Shown piece by piece: positions 19,617 to 28,309 of a stretch of DNA of 64,000 nt. The stretch covers positions 62,001 through 126,000 of the forward strand of contig NZ_JAFCKF010000006.1 in the NCBI RefSeq assembly GCF_018130545.1, written 5' to 3'. The position numbers and the translations under genes are program-made. Position 1 is the first letter of the stretch. Every line of letters starts with the position of its first letter. The notes beneath the pieces are model-generated. The model saw only the letters and a list, made by a program, of their open reading frames with translations. It ran no database searches and was not told the DNA's origin. Origin of the DNA: Bradyrhizobium tropiciagri. GTDB taxonomy: Bacteria; Pseudomonadota; Alphaproteobacteria; Rhizobiales; Xanthobacteraceae.

Positions 19617-20222
19617 ATGCGGAAAGCGCCGCGACAGGCCCGTTCGCGCGCCACCATCGAAATCATCCTCGAGACGGCGGCTCGCATTCTCGGCGAGCGC
19701 GGCTGGTCCGCGACGACCACCAATGCGGTTGCCGAGACGGCAGGCGTCAGCATCGGATCGCTGTATCAGTATTTCCCCAACAAGCTTGCGCTAGTCGAGG
19801 CGGTCCGGCGCCGTCATTTCGACGAAGTGCTGGTCGTGCTGCATGCGGCGACCGACGCCACGACGCCTCGCGTGCGCCGCATCGCCGCGTTTGTCGACGG
19901 CATGATCACGGTGCATCGTCGTTTTCCCGCCGCGCACCGCGTGCTGCTCGAGGAGTCTCCGCGCGACGCGGTCAGCGAGGCCACGCACCGCCGCTTCGAA
20001 ACGGAATATCGCAGGGGGTGCGACGCATTCTTCGCGGCCAATGTCCGAGGCAACGCCGCCGTGGATATCGGGATCGCCGCTCAGGTCCTGGCTGCCGCCG
20101 TGGCGGGCGCCGTGCACGATGCGGCGCGGCTCGGATTGCTCGCCTCGCCGACGTTCAGATGGGAACTGATCGCGCTGGTCGAATCCAGCCTGACCAGACG
20201 ACGCGCCACCGCCGACAGATGA
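19617..20222 (+). CDS. TetR family transcriptional regulator
   Basis: A 201-residue TetR protein. Residues 5-55 form the HTH domain (RSRATIEIILETAARILGE, TTNAVAETAGVSIGSLYQYF, NKLALVEAVRRRH). The C-terminal domain is helical, ligand-binding and of the AcrR_C type. Frame is open further upstream, including an ATG at 19539, but the ATG at 19617 places the HTH at the normal distance from the N-terminus and leaves room for the divergent promoters. The likely target is the neighbouring MDR oxidoreductase. The start is uncertain. Confidence 0.82.
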   Translation: MRKAPRQARSRATIEIILETAARILGERGWSATTTNAVAETAGVSIGSLYQYFPNKLALVEAVRRRHFDEVLVVLHAATDATTPRVRRIAAFVDGMITVHRRFPAAHRVLLEESPRDAVSEATHRRFETEYRRGCDAFFAANVRGNAAVDIGIAAQVLAAAVAGAVHDAARLGLLASPTFRWELIALVESSLTRRRATADR

Positions 20223-20281
20223 TCAACCGCGTTGGCGGCGCCATGCGCCGTCGGCGATGCAACGGCAGCAGCCCGAGCCGT

Positions 20282-21415
20282 TCACAACGCGATGGCGTTC
20301 TTCAAGCGCGACGTCGCTTGGTAGGCGGGCGACGCCAGATGCTCGGACAGCCATGGCCGCGCGCGCAGACCGCTGGCTTCGTGCACGCCGTCGAAGATCG
20401 CCATGTCGATCGAATGCGGATGGCCTGACAACGCGTAGACGGATCGCATTTCCGCGAACTTCTCTTCGCGCCCGAGCTCGATTGCGTTGGCGCCGTCGCG
20501 GCTGCCGATCTCGACGAACAGCGGACACGGGCAGAGCAAATACGCTAACTCCGCGCTGGCGTATTTGGCGCGGCTGTTGGCGAAATGGATGTAGGCCGCC
20601 AGTTCGATGCCGAGGTTCTTGCTGATCACGGATGACATCAGAAACTTCTTCTCGTCACGCATATATCCGGAGACAACGGTCGGCCGCATCCGCCCCGTCG
20701 CGGCTTCCAGATGTAGCGCAAGAAAGGCGCCCGAGGACACACCATAGACGCCGACATTCAGACCGGATGCTCCGGTCAGCTTCCGGCAGACGATTTCGCC
20801 GGCATCGATCGATGCGCACGACACGTTGTGGGCGGAAACGCCGTGCGATGCCAGCATCGCGGCGATGTTGTTCTGGCTTTCCTGATTTCCGATCTGGACG
20901 ATGTAGGGACACCAGACGACATAGCCATCCTGGCACAGCTGTTTGCCGATCGCGTTCATGTAGTCCTTGTCGGCATCGTCGAAGCAGCGCTCCGGCGTGC
21001 TCGCCATGCCGTGACCGAGCAGGATCAATCCTTTGAACGCGCCGTCGGGGATCCCGAGACAGCCGCGCACCGGCACGCCGCATTCCAGATCGAACTCGAC
21101 CTTGACGACCGAGAATCCGTCCGCGGTGCCGCGCCAGAGAATCCGGATCTCGTCGCCGGATGGCCGGTAAAGCCGCCGTCCCCGGAGAAGAGAGCGCATC
21201 TCGCGACGAATGTCCGATCCGGTCGCGACCGCGCGCAACTTTCCGCTTGCCGCGATATCGAAGAACGAGCGGCAGAACGTATCGTAGCCAAGTGCCGGCA
21301 GATCGACATTGGCACACGACCCCTGACAGTGACTCAGCGCCAGCGTGTTGCTGGCCACCGATGCGGGTCCAACCAGCGTCATCAACAATCCGGACAGCGC
21401 CCTGCGGCTGATCAT
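20282..21415 (-). CDS. Tat-exported alpha/beta hydrolase-like protein
   Basis: A 377-residue protein with a twin-arginine leader (ISRRALSGLLM) ending near residue 25. It has alpha/beta-hydrolase features: FKGLILLGHGMAS oxyanion strand, nucleophile elbow GVSSGAF, and late DG/H positions (IFDGVHEASGLR). Ten or so cysteines, several in pairs (CQGSC, LCPCP), are unusual and suggest disulfides after folded export. The ATG at 21415 is chosen because AGGGGAG is 3-4 bases upstream; the longer open frame to 21616 has no such signal. The substrate is unknown. Confidence 0.65.
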   Translation of the reverse strand: MISRRALSGLLMTLVGPASVASNTLALSHCQGSCANVDLPALGYDTFCRSFFDIAASGKLRAVATGSDIRREMRSLLRGRRLYRPSGDEIRILWRGTADGFSVVKVEFDLECGVPVRGCLGIPDGAFKGLILLGHGMASTPERCFDDADKDYMNAIGKQLCQDGYVVWCPYIVQIGNQESQNNIAAMLASHGVSAHNVSCASIDAGEIVCRKLTGASGLNVGVYGVSSGAFLALHLEAATGRMRPTVVSGYMRDEKKFLMSSVISKNLGIELAAYIHFANSRAKYASAELAYLLCPCPLFVEIGSRDGANAIELGREEKFAEMRSVYALSGHPHSIDMAIFDGVHEASGLRARPWLSEHLASPAYQATSRLKNAIAL

Positions 21416-21687
21416 CGGCTCCCCTCGAGCCCGCGATGGCTCGGCTGAATGACGGAGGTTACTGTCGCCACGAATTGCGCGGATACAAATTAAAGGATGT
21501 TCATGGTCGAACGAGCGCAAGCAATGTTGCAAACGAGTAACGCTGGCAGGCCGGACGCAGCGGCCGCCGATGCCGAATACGTTTCGAGACGCTTCGGAAA
21601 TATGTCTGATCGTCACGACGATTCAATTTCGCCACACACGGCGATGATCGTCAGGCTAGCGTTAGGTTCCGATCATCAAGTCGACTA

Positions 21688-21900
21688 TCAAGTTTTGGGC
21701 TTGATCTCGGTGACCTTGGCATCGGCGGCCTTCGGCGGATCGCCGAAATCGAGCTTCTTCTGGAAGCCGATCTGCAAGTTCAGCGCCCAGGGCTGAACCT
21801 CGTCGGGCCGGCGCACCTGCCGGACCGAGGCTCCGGCCGTGCCGATATATCCGTCACCGAAATCATGCGCGAAATCGAGCCCGGTGAGGAACGTCGTGCT
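21688..21900 (-). pseudogene. 3' remnant of a possible outer-membrane protein gene
   Basis: About 70 codons remain: a run of barrel-like residues (LDFAHDFGDGYIG, WALNLQIGFQKKLDF) followed by a short charged tail ending in KPKT. The reading frame continues upstream only as antisense of the neighbouring plus-strand remnant and has no start signal. It reads as the C-terminal end of a beta-barrel protein whose 5' part is missing. The family assignment is tentative. Confidence 0.4.
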
Positions 21901-22032
21901 GGTGGCGGCATCAACGTCCTGAACGGCAACAAGACCAACGTCTCGGCCATCCTGCCGATCAGCCTCAAGAACACCAACATCCTGTCCGGCATCCTCGGCG
22001 GAGGTCGTTCGCACGGCTGCGGCTGCAACTAA
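21901..22032 (+). pseudogene. 3' remnant of a small Asn/Gly protein gene
   Basis: Forty-three codons of protein-like sequence are visible: NVLNGNKTNVSAILPISLKN, then NTNILSGILGGG and a CGCN end. A hairpin terminator follows. The frame could start at an ATG at 21865, but that part is antisense to the other remnant, so the natural 5' end is lost. The Asn/Ile repeat and Cys-Gly-Cys tail suggest a small secreted protein, family unknown. Confidence 0.45.
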
Positions 22033-22043
22033 GTGCGCTTGTC

Positions 22044-22065
22044 GGGAGGGCACCGAGGCCCTCCC
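22044..22065 (+). terminator. hairpin terminator after the small-protein remnant
   Basis: GGGAGGGC-ACCGAG-GCCCTCCC has perfect 8-bp arms and begins 12 bases after the stop. The T-tract is missing, so termination strength is uncertain. Confidence 0.5.
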
Positions 22066-22238
22066 AACAGCTTCAGGCGAAAGCCGCTTGCATCCGCCTC
22101 GCCACGCGACCCATTCATCCACCCCCAACATCCCGGTAGCCTCGCCCCTTCCACGACTCCGGATCGCGTCACAGCGGTTGTCCGGCGCGCAAGTTCCCGT
22201 CATCATTCGGCGGGTCATGATCGTCCTGCGAGACCGGA

Positions 22239-22637
22239 ATGGTTGCCAGTCCTGCGTTTGCCGAATTCCTGCGCGAACAACTCGCGCCGCTCGGCCGCCT
22301 CACGATGCGACGCATGTTCGGCAAGACCGGCGTATTCTGCGACGGCGTCATGCTCGGAATGATTACCGACAATACGTTCTACGTGCGGGTCGACGATCAG
22401 AACCGCGAGACCTTCAAGGAGGCCGCGACGAGCCCGCCGCTCAGCTACGCCAAGCAGGGCGCGACCATCGATCTTGCGTTCTGGCGGGTGCCGGAACGGC
22501 TGTTTGACGAACCCGACGAACTCGTCGTCTGGGCGCGGGCGGCACTGGCGGCCGCGCGCCGGGTCGCAGCCAGGCGAGCGAAACCCCTCACGCCTGCGCG
22601 AAAACCACGGAGAAAATCACAGGCAAGACCTGCGTAA
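22239..22637 (+). CDS. TfoX N-terminal domain protein
   Basis: A 132-residue protein consisting of a TfoX/Sxy N-terminal domain: FLREQLAPLGRLTMRRMFGK, GVFCDGVMLGMITDNTFYVR, and a C-terminal Arg/Lys-rich tail (about 104-132) that could touch nucleic acid. In gammaproteobacteria TfoX activates competence, but stand-alone N-terminal-domain proteins in alphaproteobacteria are uncharacterised, so no competence role is claimed. It is monocistronic. Confidence 0.8.
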   Translation: MVASPAFAEFLREQLAPLGRLTMRRMFGKTGVFCDGVMLGMITDNTFYVRVDDQNRETFKEAATSPPLSYAKQGATIDLAFWRVPERLFDEPDELVVWARAALAAARRVAARRAKPLTPARKPRRKSQARPA

Positions 22638-22773
22638 CACCGGGTTTCCCCGTGATGCGCCCGTGCGCCGCACCGGAATAGCCCGGACTCGTGGCCCGGA
22701 TTGAATTGCTCTACGCAATATTTCCGGGGTCGATGGGTTTATCTGTTGGGCAACGCTTTTTTTGGAATGGCCG

Positions 22774-23886
22774 ATGGCGAACGACCTGCATGAGCACCTG
22801 ATCGAACTGGCCTATGAGGCCGCGGTCGTTCCCGAGCTGTGGCCGAACGTGCTGCATCAGGTCGGCGGGATCGCGAAAGCGCGCGGTATCGTGCTGCTGA
22901 CGGCGGCCCCGCACGACGTCCGCTGGGTCGCCTCCCCCGACATGCACGACGACACCGTGGCCTATGTCGAAGGCGGCTGGCACGAGCGCAACGGGCGGCT
23001 GCCGCGCCTGCTCGCGGCCAACCATGCCGGCTTCCTGCGCGACATCGACGTATTTGCGACGCCCGAGGAGGTGCAGCAGGACTACCAGATCCGCGAATTC
23101 TTCCGCCCGCGCGGGTTAGGATGGGGCGCCGGCACCGCGATCCCGGTGCCGAGCGGCGAGGTGCTGATCTACAGCGTCGAGCGCGAATATCAACATGGGC
23201 CGATCGAGCGGGAAGCCATCGAGCAGCTCGATGCGCTGCGCCCGCATCTGGCCCGCGCGGCGCTGCTGTCGGCGCGGCTCGGAATGGAGCGCGCCAGGGC
23301 GGCAACCGAATCGCTTCAAATGCTCGGCCTGCCCGCAGCGGTGCTGCGGCGTGGCGGCCGTCTGATGGCGGCCAACACGCTGTTCGATCGTCTGGTGCCC
23401 GACGTGATGCAGGATCGCGCCGAGCGGCTGGCGCTGGCGACAGCTAACGCCGACACGCTGTTCGCCCAGGCGCTGGCCGCGCTCGAGCAAGGGCTCATCA
23501 GCACGGAGGTCCGCTCGGTGCCGATCGCGGCGCAAGACGATCGTCCGCCGTTGATCGTGCATCTGGTCCCGATCCAGGGCGCCGCGCGTGACCTGTTCGA
23601 TCGCGCGCTGGCGATCGTGATCGTGACGCCGGTGGTGCCGGCCGAGGTGCCGACTGCGGAAGTCTTGCAGGGCCTGTTCGACCTGACGCCGGCGGAAGCC
23701 CGCGTCGCGCGCGGCATCGGCGAAGGCCGAACCGTCGACGCCATCGCCGCCGCCTTCGGCATCTCCCGCGAAACGGTGCGCAACCAGCTCAAGGCCGTGC
23801 TGGCGAAGACCGGGCTCGGCCGCCAGGTGGAGCTCGCCGGCCTGCTCGCCGGCACGAAGGTGCCGCCGGGGTCGTCCGTAGAATAG
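22774..23886 (+). CDS. LuxR-type HTH regulator
   Basis: A 370-residue protein with a C-terminal LuxR/GerE helix-turn-helix (residues 305-360: LTPAEARVARGIGEGRT, AIAAAFGISRETVRNQLKAV). The long N-terminal part resembles PAS/GAF-type sensory regions (WLARGIVLL-like strands, VLRRGGRLMAANTLFDRLV). No LuxR autoinducer-binding domain and no luxI gene are seen, so it is not a quorum-sensing regulator on this evidence. The ATG at 22774 is preferred to the upstream TTG at 22762. The target and signal are unknown. Confidence 0.8.
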   Translation: MANDLHEHLIELAYEAAVVPELWPNVLHQVGGIAKARGIVLLTAAPHDVRWVASPDMHDDTVAYVEGGWHERNGRLPRLLAANHAGFLRDIDVFATPEEVQQDYQIREFFRPRGLGWGAGTAIPVPSGEVLIYSVEREYQHGPIEREAIEQLDALRPHLARAALLSARLGMERARAATESLQMLGLPAAVLRRGGRLMAANTLFDRLVPDVMQDRAERLALATANADTLFAQALAALEQGLISTEVRSVPIAAQDDRPPLIVHLVPIQGAARDLFDRALAIVIVTPVVPAEVPTAEVLQGLFDLTPAEARVARGIGEGRTVDAIAAAFGISRETVRNQLKAVLAKTGLGRQVELAGLLAGTKVPPGSSVE

Positions 23887-23896
23887 CGCGCTGCAT

Positions 23897-24664
23897 TCAG
23901 GCTGCGTTCAGACGGGCCTTGAGGAATCCAGCAACTCGGCTGACCGCATCAGCGGTCATTGGATCGTCGTCCGCGAAATCGAAGCCGTGCGCCTTGCCCG
24001 GATATCTGACGATCTCCGCCGCGGCGCCGACCGACTTGCCGAGCCTGACAAGCTTCTCACCGCTGGCGAGCGGCACGTTGCGGTCGGCCTCGCCGTGCAA
24101 CTCGATCAACGGCGGCAGGTGCTTGACCTCGGGCGCAATCTTGTCGGGCATGCCGCCATACAGCACGGCCAGCGCCGACACCCGCGCGTCGCGGGCCGCC
24201 GCGGCCGCTGCAACATAGCCGCCGAGCGAGAAGCCGAGCAGCCCGATCCGGCCCGAGCTGTCCGCGCCTGCCTGCACCGAGGTCAGCACGGACGAGACGC
24301 GTGCGGCCCAGGCATCGAACCGCTCGGCTTCATAGGGCGCGCGGCTCTCGCTCGTGTGCATCGTCGCAAGCGCCTGCTCGTCGGCCGGCGTGTAGTAACG
24401 AACGAAGTAGGCGTCGATGCCGTCCGCGGTCAGCGCATCGGCATAGCGCTGATAGGCCTGCGGCTTGAGATCGAAGCCGCGCAAGCCGTGCAGGACCAAC
24501 ACAGCCGGCCGCTTGCCCGTGCGCCCGGCGGCAAAATGGTTGAGCGTGATGCGGCCCTCGGCGGCATCGATGCTGAGCGTCTCGGCCGGCGCTGCCGCAA
24601 GCGCTGGCGATGCCGCCAGCAGGGCAAGGCTTCCAAGCAGGCTCCGTCGGCTGATGGCTGGCAT
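23897..24664 (-). CDS. Tat-exported dienelactone hydrolase family protein
   Basis: A 255-residue protein with a twin-arginine leader (SRRSLLGSLALLAA) cut near ALA-AA. The alpha/beta-hydrolase core has VLVLHGLRGFDL, nucleophile elbow GFSLGG (Ser rather than the Cys of classical dienelactone hydrolase), IELHGEADRNVP (acid) and GKAHGFDF (His). It is convergent with the LuxR-type gene. It probably hydrolyses an ester or lactone in the periplasm; the substrate is not identifiable. Confidence 0.8.
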   Translation of the reverse strand: MPAISRRSLLGSLALLAASPALAAAPAETLSIDAAEGRITLNHFAAGRTGKRPAVLVLHGLRGFDLKPQAYQRYADALTADGIDAYFVRYYTPADEQALATMHTSESRAPYEAERFDAWAARVSSVLTSVQAGADSSGRIGLLGFSLGGYVAAAAAARDARVSALAVLYGGMPDKIAPEVKHLPPLIELHGEADRNVPLASGEKLVRLGKSVGAAAEIVRYPGKAHGFDFADDDPMTADAVSRVAGFLKARLNAA

Positions 24665-24890
24665 CGAAACCTCGATTGGACCGCCCGGCCGGCGACCGGG
24701 TCGCGCCGCTATATCACGCCGGAGCGCACGCTCGATAGAGCGCTTAGGGCCGCCCTACGACGTTGCCGGTTGTGCCGGCCTCCTCGGGGCGATCGCAAAA
24801 CGATCGCATGTTCAAATCGCGCCAGTTGCGCTAGTGATAGCTCCCTCCCTGCGCCAGCCGGCGCATGTCCAGTCAAATGAGTGTATCTGA

Positions 24891-25244
24891 ATGGCCGAAG
24901 CCGACCTCGACGCCGTCATCCGGCAAACCGCAAGAGCGCAGACCAAGGCCGTGATGGCGGCCGCCAAGAAGCGCCAGGCCGTCTGGGTCGCGCGCGCCGC
25001 CAAGGCCACGGACAAGGACACCAAGGCGCGCTTCCGCCACCTCGCCAAGAGCACGATCCTGAACGCCACCGCGACCGCCAAGCGGTTGCAGAATTCGGCG
25101 GAGAATGCGGCCGACGCCTATGCCCGTGCGATGAAGAAAGCGATGGAAGAGCCGCCGCCGGTTACGGAATCCAAGAAGAAAGCCGAGAAGAAACCCGACA
25201 AGCAATCCGAGAAGAAGCCGGCGAAGAAGAAAAAGAACGCCTGA
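24891..25244 (+). CDS. hypothetical Ala/Lys-rich basic protein
   Basis: A 117-residue protein not assigned to a family. Residues 1-85 are predicted helical and rich in Ala, Lys and Arg. The last 30 residues are a Lys/Glu/Pro tail (KKKAEKKPDKQSEKKPAKKK) reminiscent of histone H1-like or other nucleic-acid-binding tails. The start codon has a weak ribosome site. The GST gene begins 13 bp after its stop, so they may be cotranscribed. DNA or RNA binding is only a guess from composition. Confidence 0.6.
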   Translation: MAEADLDAVIRQTARAQTKAVMAAAKKRQAVWVARAAKATDKDTKARFRHLAKSTILNATATAKRLQNSAENAADAYARAMKKAMEEPPPVTESKKKAEKKPDKQSEKKPAKKKKNA

Positions 25245-25257
25245 GAGGCAGCCCCGC

Positions 25258-25899
25258 ATGCTCACCGTTCACCATCTCGGCAAGTCGCAATCGGAGCGGA
25301 TCGTCTGGCTGTGCGAAGAGCTTGCGATCCCATATGAGCTGAAGTGCTATGCGCGAGACCCTGTGACGGTGCTCGCGCCGGCCGACTACAAGGCGCTGCA
25401 CCCGATCGGCGCCGCGCCCGTCATCACCGACGGTGAGCTGGTGCTGGCCGAATCCGGTGCGGTCGTCGAGTACATCGTCGCCCGATACGGCAACGGACGG
25501 CTGACGCTGCAGCCGGATCATCCCGACTTCGCCCGGTTCCTGTACTGGTTTCACTTCGCCAACGGCACGCTGCAGGCACAGATGGGCCGAAGCATGATCC
25601 TGCATCGGCTGAACCTCGCAGCCGACAATCCGATGCTGGTGGCGACCAAAGCGCGTGTCGACCGCTCCTTCGACCTGATCGAGGCGCGGCTGCGCGACGC
25701 CGAATATCTCGCCGGCGACACGTTCACGACCGCCGATATCATGATCGGCTTCTCGCTGACCACGATGCGCTATTTCCTGCCCTACGACCTCGGCCGCTGC
25801 CCGAACATCAGGACCTATCTCGGCCGCATCGCGGCGCGCCCGGCCTATCAGCGCGCGATGCAGAAGGGCGATCCGGGCATGACACTGCTGCTGACGTGA
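25258..25899 (+). CDS. glutathione S-transferase
   Basis: A 213-residue cytosolic GST. The thioredoxin-like N-terminal domain has MLTVHHLGKSQSERIVWLCEE with the catalytic-type Ser region, the cis-Pro in GAAPVITDG and the glutathione-binding LAESGAVVEYI. The C-terminal helical domain contains the N-capping-type segment FTTADIMIGFSL. It lies between a basic hypothetical protein and a DUF1697 gene whose start is 7 bases after its stop, suggesting one operon. The substrate is unknown. Confidence 0.9.
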   Translation: MLTVHHLGKSQSERIVWLCEELAIPYELKCYARDPVTVLAPADYKALHPIGAAPVITDGELVLAESGAVVEYIVARYGNGRLTLQPDHPDFARFLYWFHFANGTLQAQMGRSMILHRLNLAADNPMLVATKARVDRSFDLIEARLRDAEYLAGDTFTTADIMIGFSLTTMRYFLPYDLGRCPNIRTYLGRIAARPAYQRAMQKGDPGMTLLLT

Positions 25900-25906
25900 G
25901 ATCGTG

Positions 25907-26419
25907 ATGCCGCGTTACGTCGCCCTGCTGCGCGCGGTCAATGTCGGCGGCACCGGCAAGCTGCCGATGACCGAGCTGAAGGCGATGTGCGTCGACGCGG
26001 GATTTGCCGACGTGCAGACCTATATCGCCAGCGGCAACGTCGTGTTCTCCTCGAAACTCGGTGCACCCAAGGTCAAGGCCGCGCTGGAAAAGCGGCTGCA
26101 GGCCTATGCCGGCAAGCCGGTCGGCGTCGTGGTGCGGAGCGCCGACGAGATCGCCGCGGTGCTGAAGGCCAATCCGTTTCCGAAAGCGCCGCCGAACTTC
26201 ACGGTCGCGATCTTCCTCGACGAGCCGCCGCCCAAGGAGGCTCTCAAGGACGTCAAAGGACAGCAGGACGAGGAAATCCGGCTCGGCAAGCGTGAGATTT
26301 ATGTCGTCTATGGCAGCGGCATGGGCCGCTCCAAGCTGAAGATCCCGGCCGCCGCCCGTGGCACCGCTCGCAATATCAACACGATCGCGAAGCTGGCTGA
26401 GCTGGTGGCGGGCGACTGA
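25907..26419 (+). CDS. DUF1697 family protein
   Basis: A 170-residue DUF1697 protein: RYVALLRAVNVGGTGKLPM, FADVQTYIASGNVVFSS, and a C-terminal GMGRSKLKIP plus GTARNINTIAKL. The family has no established function; the fold is reported as alpha/beta with no proven activity. A GTG at 25904 directly before the ATG could also start it. It is probably cotranscribed with the GST. Confidence 0.85.
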   Translation: MPRYVALLRAVNVGGTGKLPMTELKAMCVDAGFADVQTYIASGNVVFSSKLGAPKVKAALEKRLQAYAGKPVGVVVRSADEIAAVLKANPFPKAPPNFTVAIFLDEPPPKEALKDVKGQQDEEIRLGKREIYVVYGSGMGRSKLKIPAAARGTARNINTIAKLAELVAGD

Positions 26420-26426
26420 TCGGAAG

Positions 26427-26538
26427 ACCCGTCATCCTGAGGTGCGAGCCTCTTTGGCGAGCCTCGAAGGATGCACGGCCGCACTATGGCCGATTCATCC
26501 TTCGAGGCTCGCTCCGCTCGCGCCTCAGGATGACGGGT
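26427..26538. repeat. CCGTCATCCTGAGG palindromic repeat
   Basis: A 112-bp element with perfect 16-bp terminal arms (ACCCGTCATCCTGAGG and its complement) and a nested inner pair, GCCTCGAAGGATG (26461-26473) and CATCCTTCGAGGC (26496-26508). It lies between the convergent DUF1697 and ilvA genes, where it may serve both as a bidirectional terminator. Confidence 0.8.
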
Positions 26539-26572
26539 CGGGTGCTTCGACTCGCGGATGGGTACCTAGTTG

Positions 26573-27796
26573 CTAAGTCTCCCGCACCGCAAATCCCGCC
26601 GCGCCGAGCTTCGTCAGCACCTCTTCCAGATGCGCGCGGTCGCGGGTCTCGATCACGAGCTCGAGCAGCGTCGCCTTCGCCGGCAGGTCGGAGAAGGTGC
26701 GCTGGTGCGAGACCTCGATGATGTTGGCGCCGGCATCGGCAAGCAGGATCGACACCGCTGCGAGCTGGCCGGGCCGGTCGACGATATCGAGCGCCAGTTG
26801 CGTCAGCCGCCCCTCGCGCGCCAACTCGCGGGTCAGGACCGAGGCGATCAGCCTGGTGTCGATATTGCCGCCGGTCAGCACCAGGCCAACATTGCGGCCG
26901 GCAAAGCGCTCGGGTGCCGCGAGCACCGCCGCGAGGCCGGCAGCCCCGGCGCCTTCGACTACCGTCTTCTCGATCGAGATCAGGGTCGCGACCGCGCGCT
27001 CGATCTGGTCTTCGCTGACCAGCACGATGTCATCGACGAGATCGCGAACGATTTTCGTGGTGATCTGCCCGGGCGCCTTGACCGCAATGCCCTCGGCAAG
27101 CGTGTCGCCGCGCATCGGCAGCCGCTCACCTTTGACCGCATTGTACATCGACGGATAGAGCTGGGCCTGGACGCCGATGATCTGCACCGACGGCTTGATC
27201 GCCTTCGCGGCCGTGGCGATGCCCGAGATCAACCCGCCGCCGCCGATCGGCACCACTAGGATATCGAGCTCCGGCACCGCCTCGAGCATTTCGAGCCCGA
27301 TCGTGCCTTGTCCCGCAATGATCAAGGGATCGTCGTAGGGATGGACCAGGATCAGGCCGCGCTCCGCAGCATGGGATCCGACGAACGCAAAACATTCTTC
27401 GAGCGTCTGCCCGGTGAGGATGACCTCGGCGCCGTGCCGTCTGGTGTTCTCGATCTTCACCATCGGCGTGCCTATCGGCATCACGATGGTGGCGGGAATG
27501 CCGAGCCGCTTGGCGTGATAGGCGACGCCCTGGGCGTGGTTGCCAGCGGACATCGCGATCACCCCTCGCTTGCGCTCGTCTGACGACAGCGCCTGCAGAC
27601 GATTGAGCGCGCCTCGCTCCTTGAAGGTCGAGGTGAACTGCAAATTCTCGAACTTGAGGAACAGGCGGCAGCCGCAGATCTCACCCAGCGTACGGCTCTC
27701 GTTGCACGCCGCGACCATCACCGAATCCCGGATCACGCCGGCGGCGCGGCGCACGTCATCGAGGGTTACGGCGGGTGGATTGGAAGGATGCGGCAT
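26573..27796 (-). CDS. ilvA: threonine ammonia-lyase
   Basis: A 407-residue PLP enzyme that converts threonine to 2-oxobutanoate. The PLP lysine is in FTSTFKERGALN (about residue 60), and SAGNHAQGVAYHAK and PIGGGGLISG are the cofactor loops. The C-terminal part (about 335-407, DRPGQLAAVSILLADAGANI) is a single ACT regulatory domain. This short one-ACT form is closest to catabolic or threonine/serine dehydratases rather than the two-ACT biosynthetic E. coli IlvA, so isoleucine feedback cannot be assumed. Confidence 0.9.
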   Translation of the reverse strand: MPHPSNPPAVTLDDVRRAAGVIRDSVMVAACNESRTLGEICGCRLFLKFENLQFTSTFKERGALNRLQALSSDERKRGVIAMSAGNHAQGVAYHAKRLGIPATIVMPIGTPMVKIENTRRHGAEVILTGQTLEECFAFVGSHAAERGLILVHPYDDPLIIAGQGTIGLEMLEAVPELDILVVPIGGGGLISGIATAAKAIKPSVQIIGVQAQLYPSMYNAVKGERLPMRGDTLAEGIAVKAPGQITTKIVRDLVDDIVLVSEDQIERAVATLISIEKTVVEGAGAAGLAAVLAAPERFAGRNVGLVLTGGNIDTRLIASVLTRELAREGRLTQLALDIVDRPGQLAAVSILLADAGANIIEVSHQRTFSDLPAKATLLELVIETRDRAHLEEVLTKLGAAGFAVRET

Positions 27797-27861
27797 CGGC
27801 TTCGCTCAGGTCCGTTTCGTTAGACGGAACCTAGCGGGTTTCGGCGCCGAAAACGACCACG

Positions 27862-28011
27862 CTATCGTGCGGCCGACGCTGCCGGCTCCGGCCTGGCGGG
27901 CACCGCCAGCTGGGCCTCGTCGCATTTGGGGCACAGCAGCGCGGTGCGGAAATGCTTGTCGAGCGCAATGGTTCGCGTCCTGCCGCATTGGCAGCGCATC
28001 GGCTTATCCAT
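27862..28011 (-). CDS. 49-residue zinc-ribbon-like protein
   Basis: A very short ORF with two cysteine knuckles: CQC at residues 7-9 and CPKC at 27-30, followed by an Ala/Pro tail. The spacing is that of a small zinc ribbon. It begins at ATG 28011, lies 65 bp upstream of ilvA on the same strand, and has no strong Shine-Dalgarno. The protein-like cysteine pattern is the main support. Its function is unknown. Confidence 0.55.
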   Translation of the reverse strand: MDKPMRCQCGRTRTIALDKHFRTALLCPKCDEAQLAVPARPEPAASAAR

Positions 28012-28099
28012 GGGAGATCGGCCCGGGTTCGAGATGCAAGGAAAGCGTGCGCTTAGCTAGCCCGGTCCGGTTAACCCAATATGACTTGCAACCGGAAAA

Positions 28100-28255
28100 C
28101 TAGAAAAAGCCCGCGCTGAGATCGAGGCCATAGCTTGCCCTGAGCACCGCGACGAACAGCACGGCGACGGCGAACAGCAGAACATGGCGGGCGATGTTGC
28201 TCCGAAGCGAATTGGCCGGAAACACACGTGCAATCGATTGAGCCAATGCAGTCAT
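28100..28255 (-). CDS. 51-residue single-pass membrane protein
   Basis: A short ORF with an excellent ribosome site (GGAGG, 6 bases before the ATG at 28255). It has a basic amphipathic N-terminal part and one transmembrane helix (about 26-42, VLLFAVAVLFVAVL). It ends in GLDLSAGFF. It is upstream of the zinc-ribbon gene and ilvA on the same strand and may be cotranscribed. No family is recognised. Confidence 0.6.
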   Translation of the reverse strand: MTALAQSIARVFPANSLRSNIARHVLLFAVAVLFVAVLRASYGLDLSAGFF

Positions 28256-28309
28256 TTGCGACCTCCAGAGCTGCGTCCCGAAGGTAGGTCGCGCACAGGC
28301 CCGCGAGGT

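Noticed and set aside
22774-23886. Quorum-sensing LuxR receptor
   Set aside because: No autoinducer-binding domain and no luxI homologue nearby; only the LuxR-type HTH is shared.
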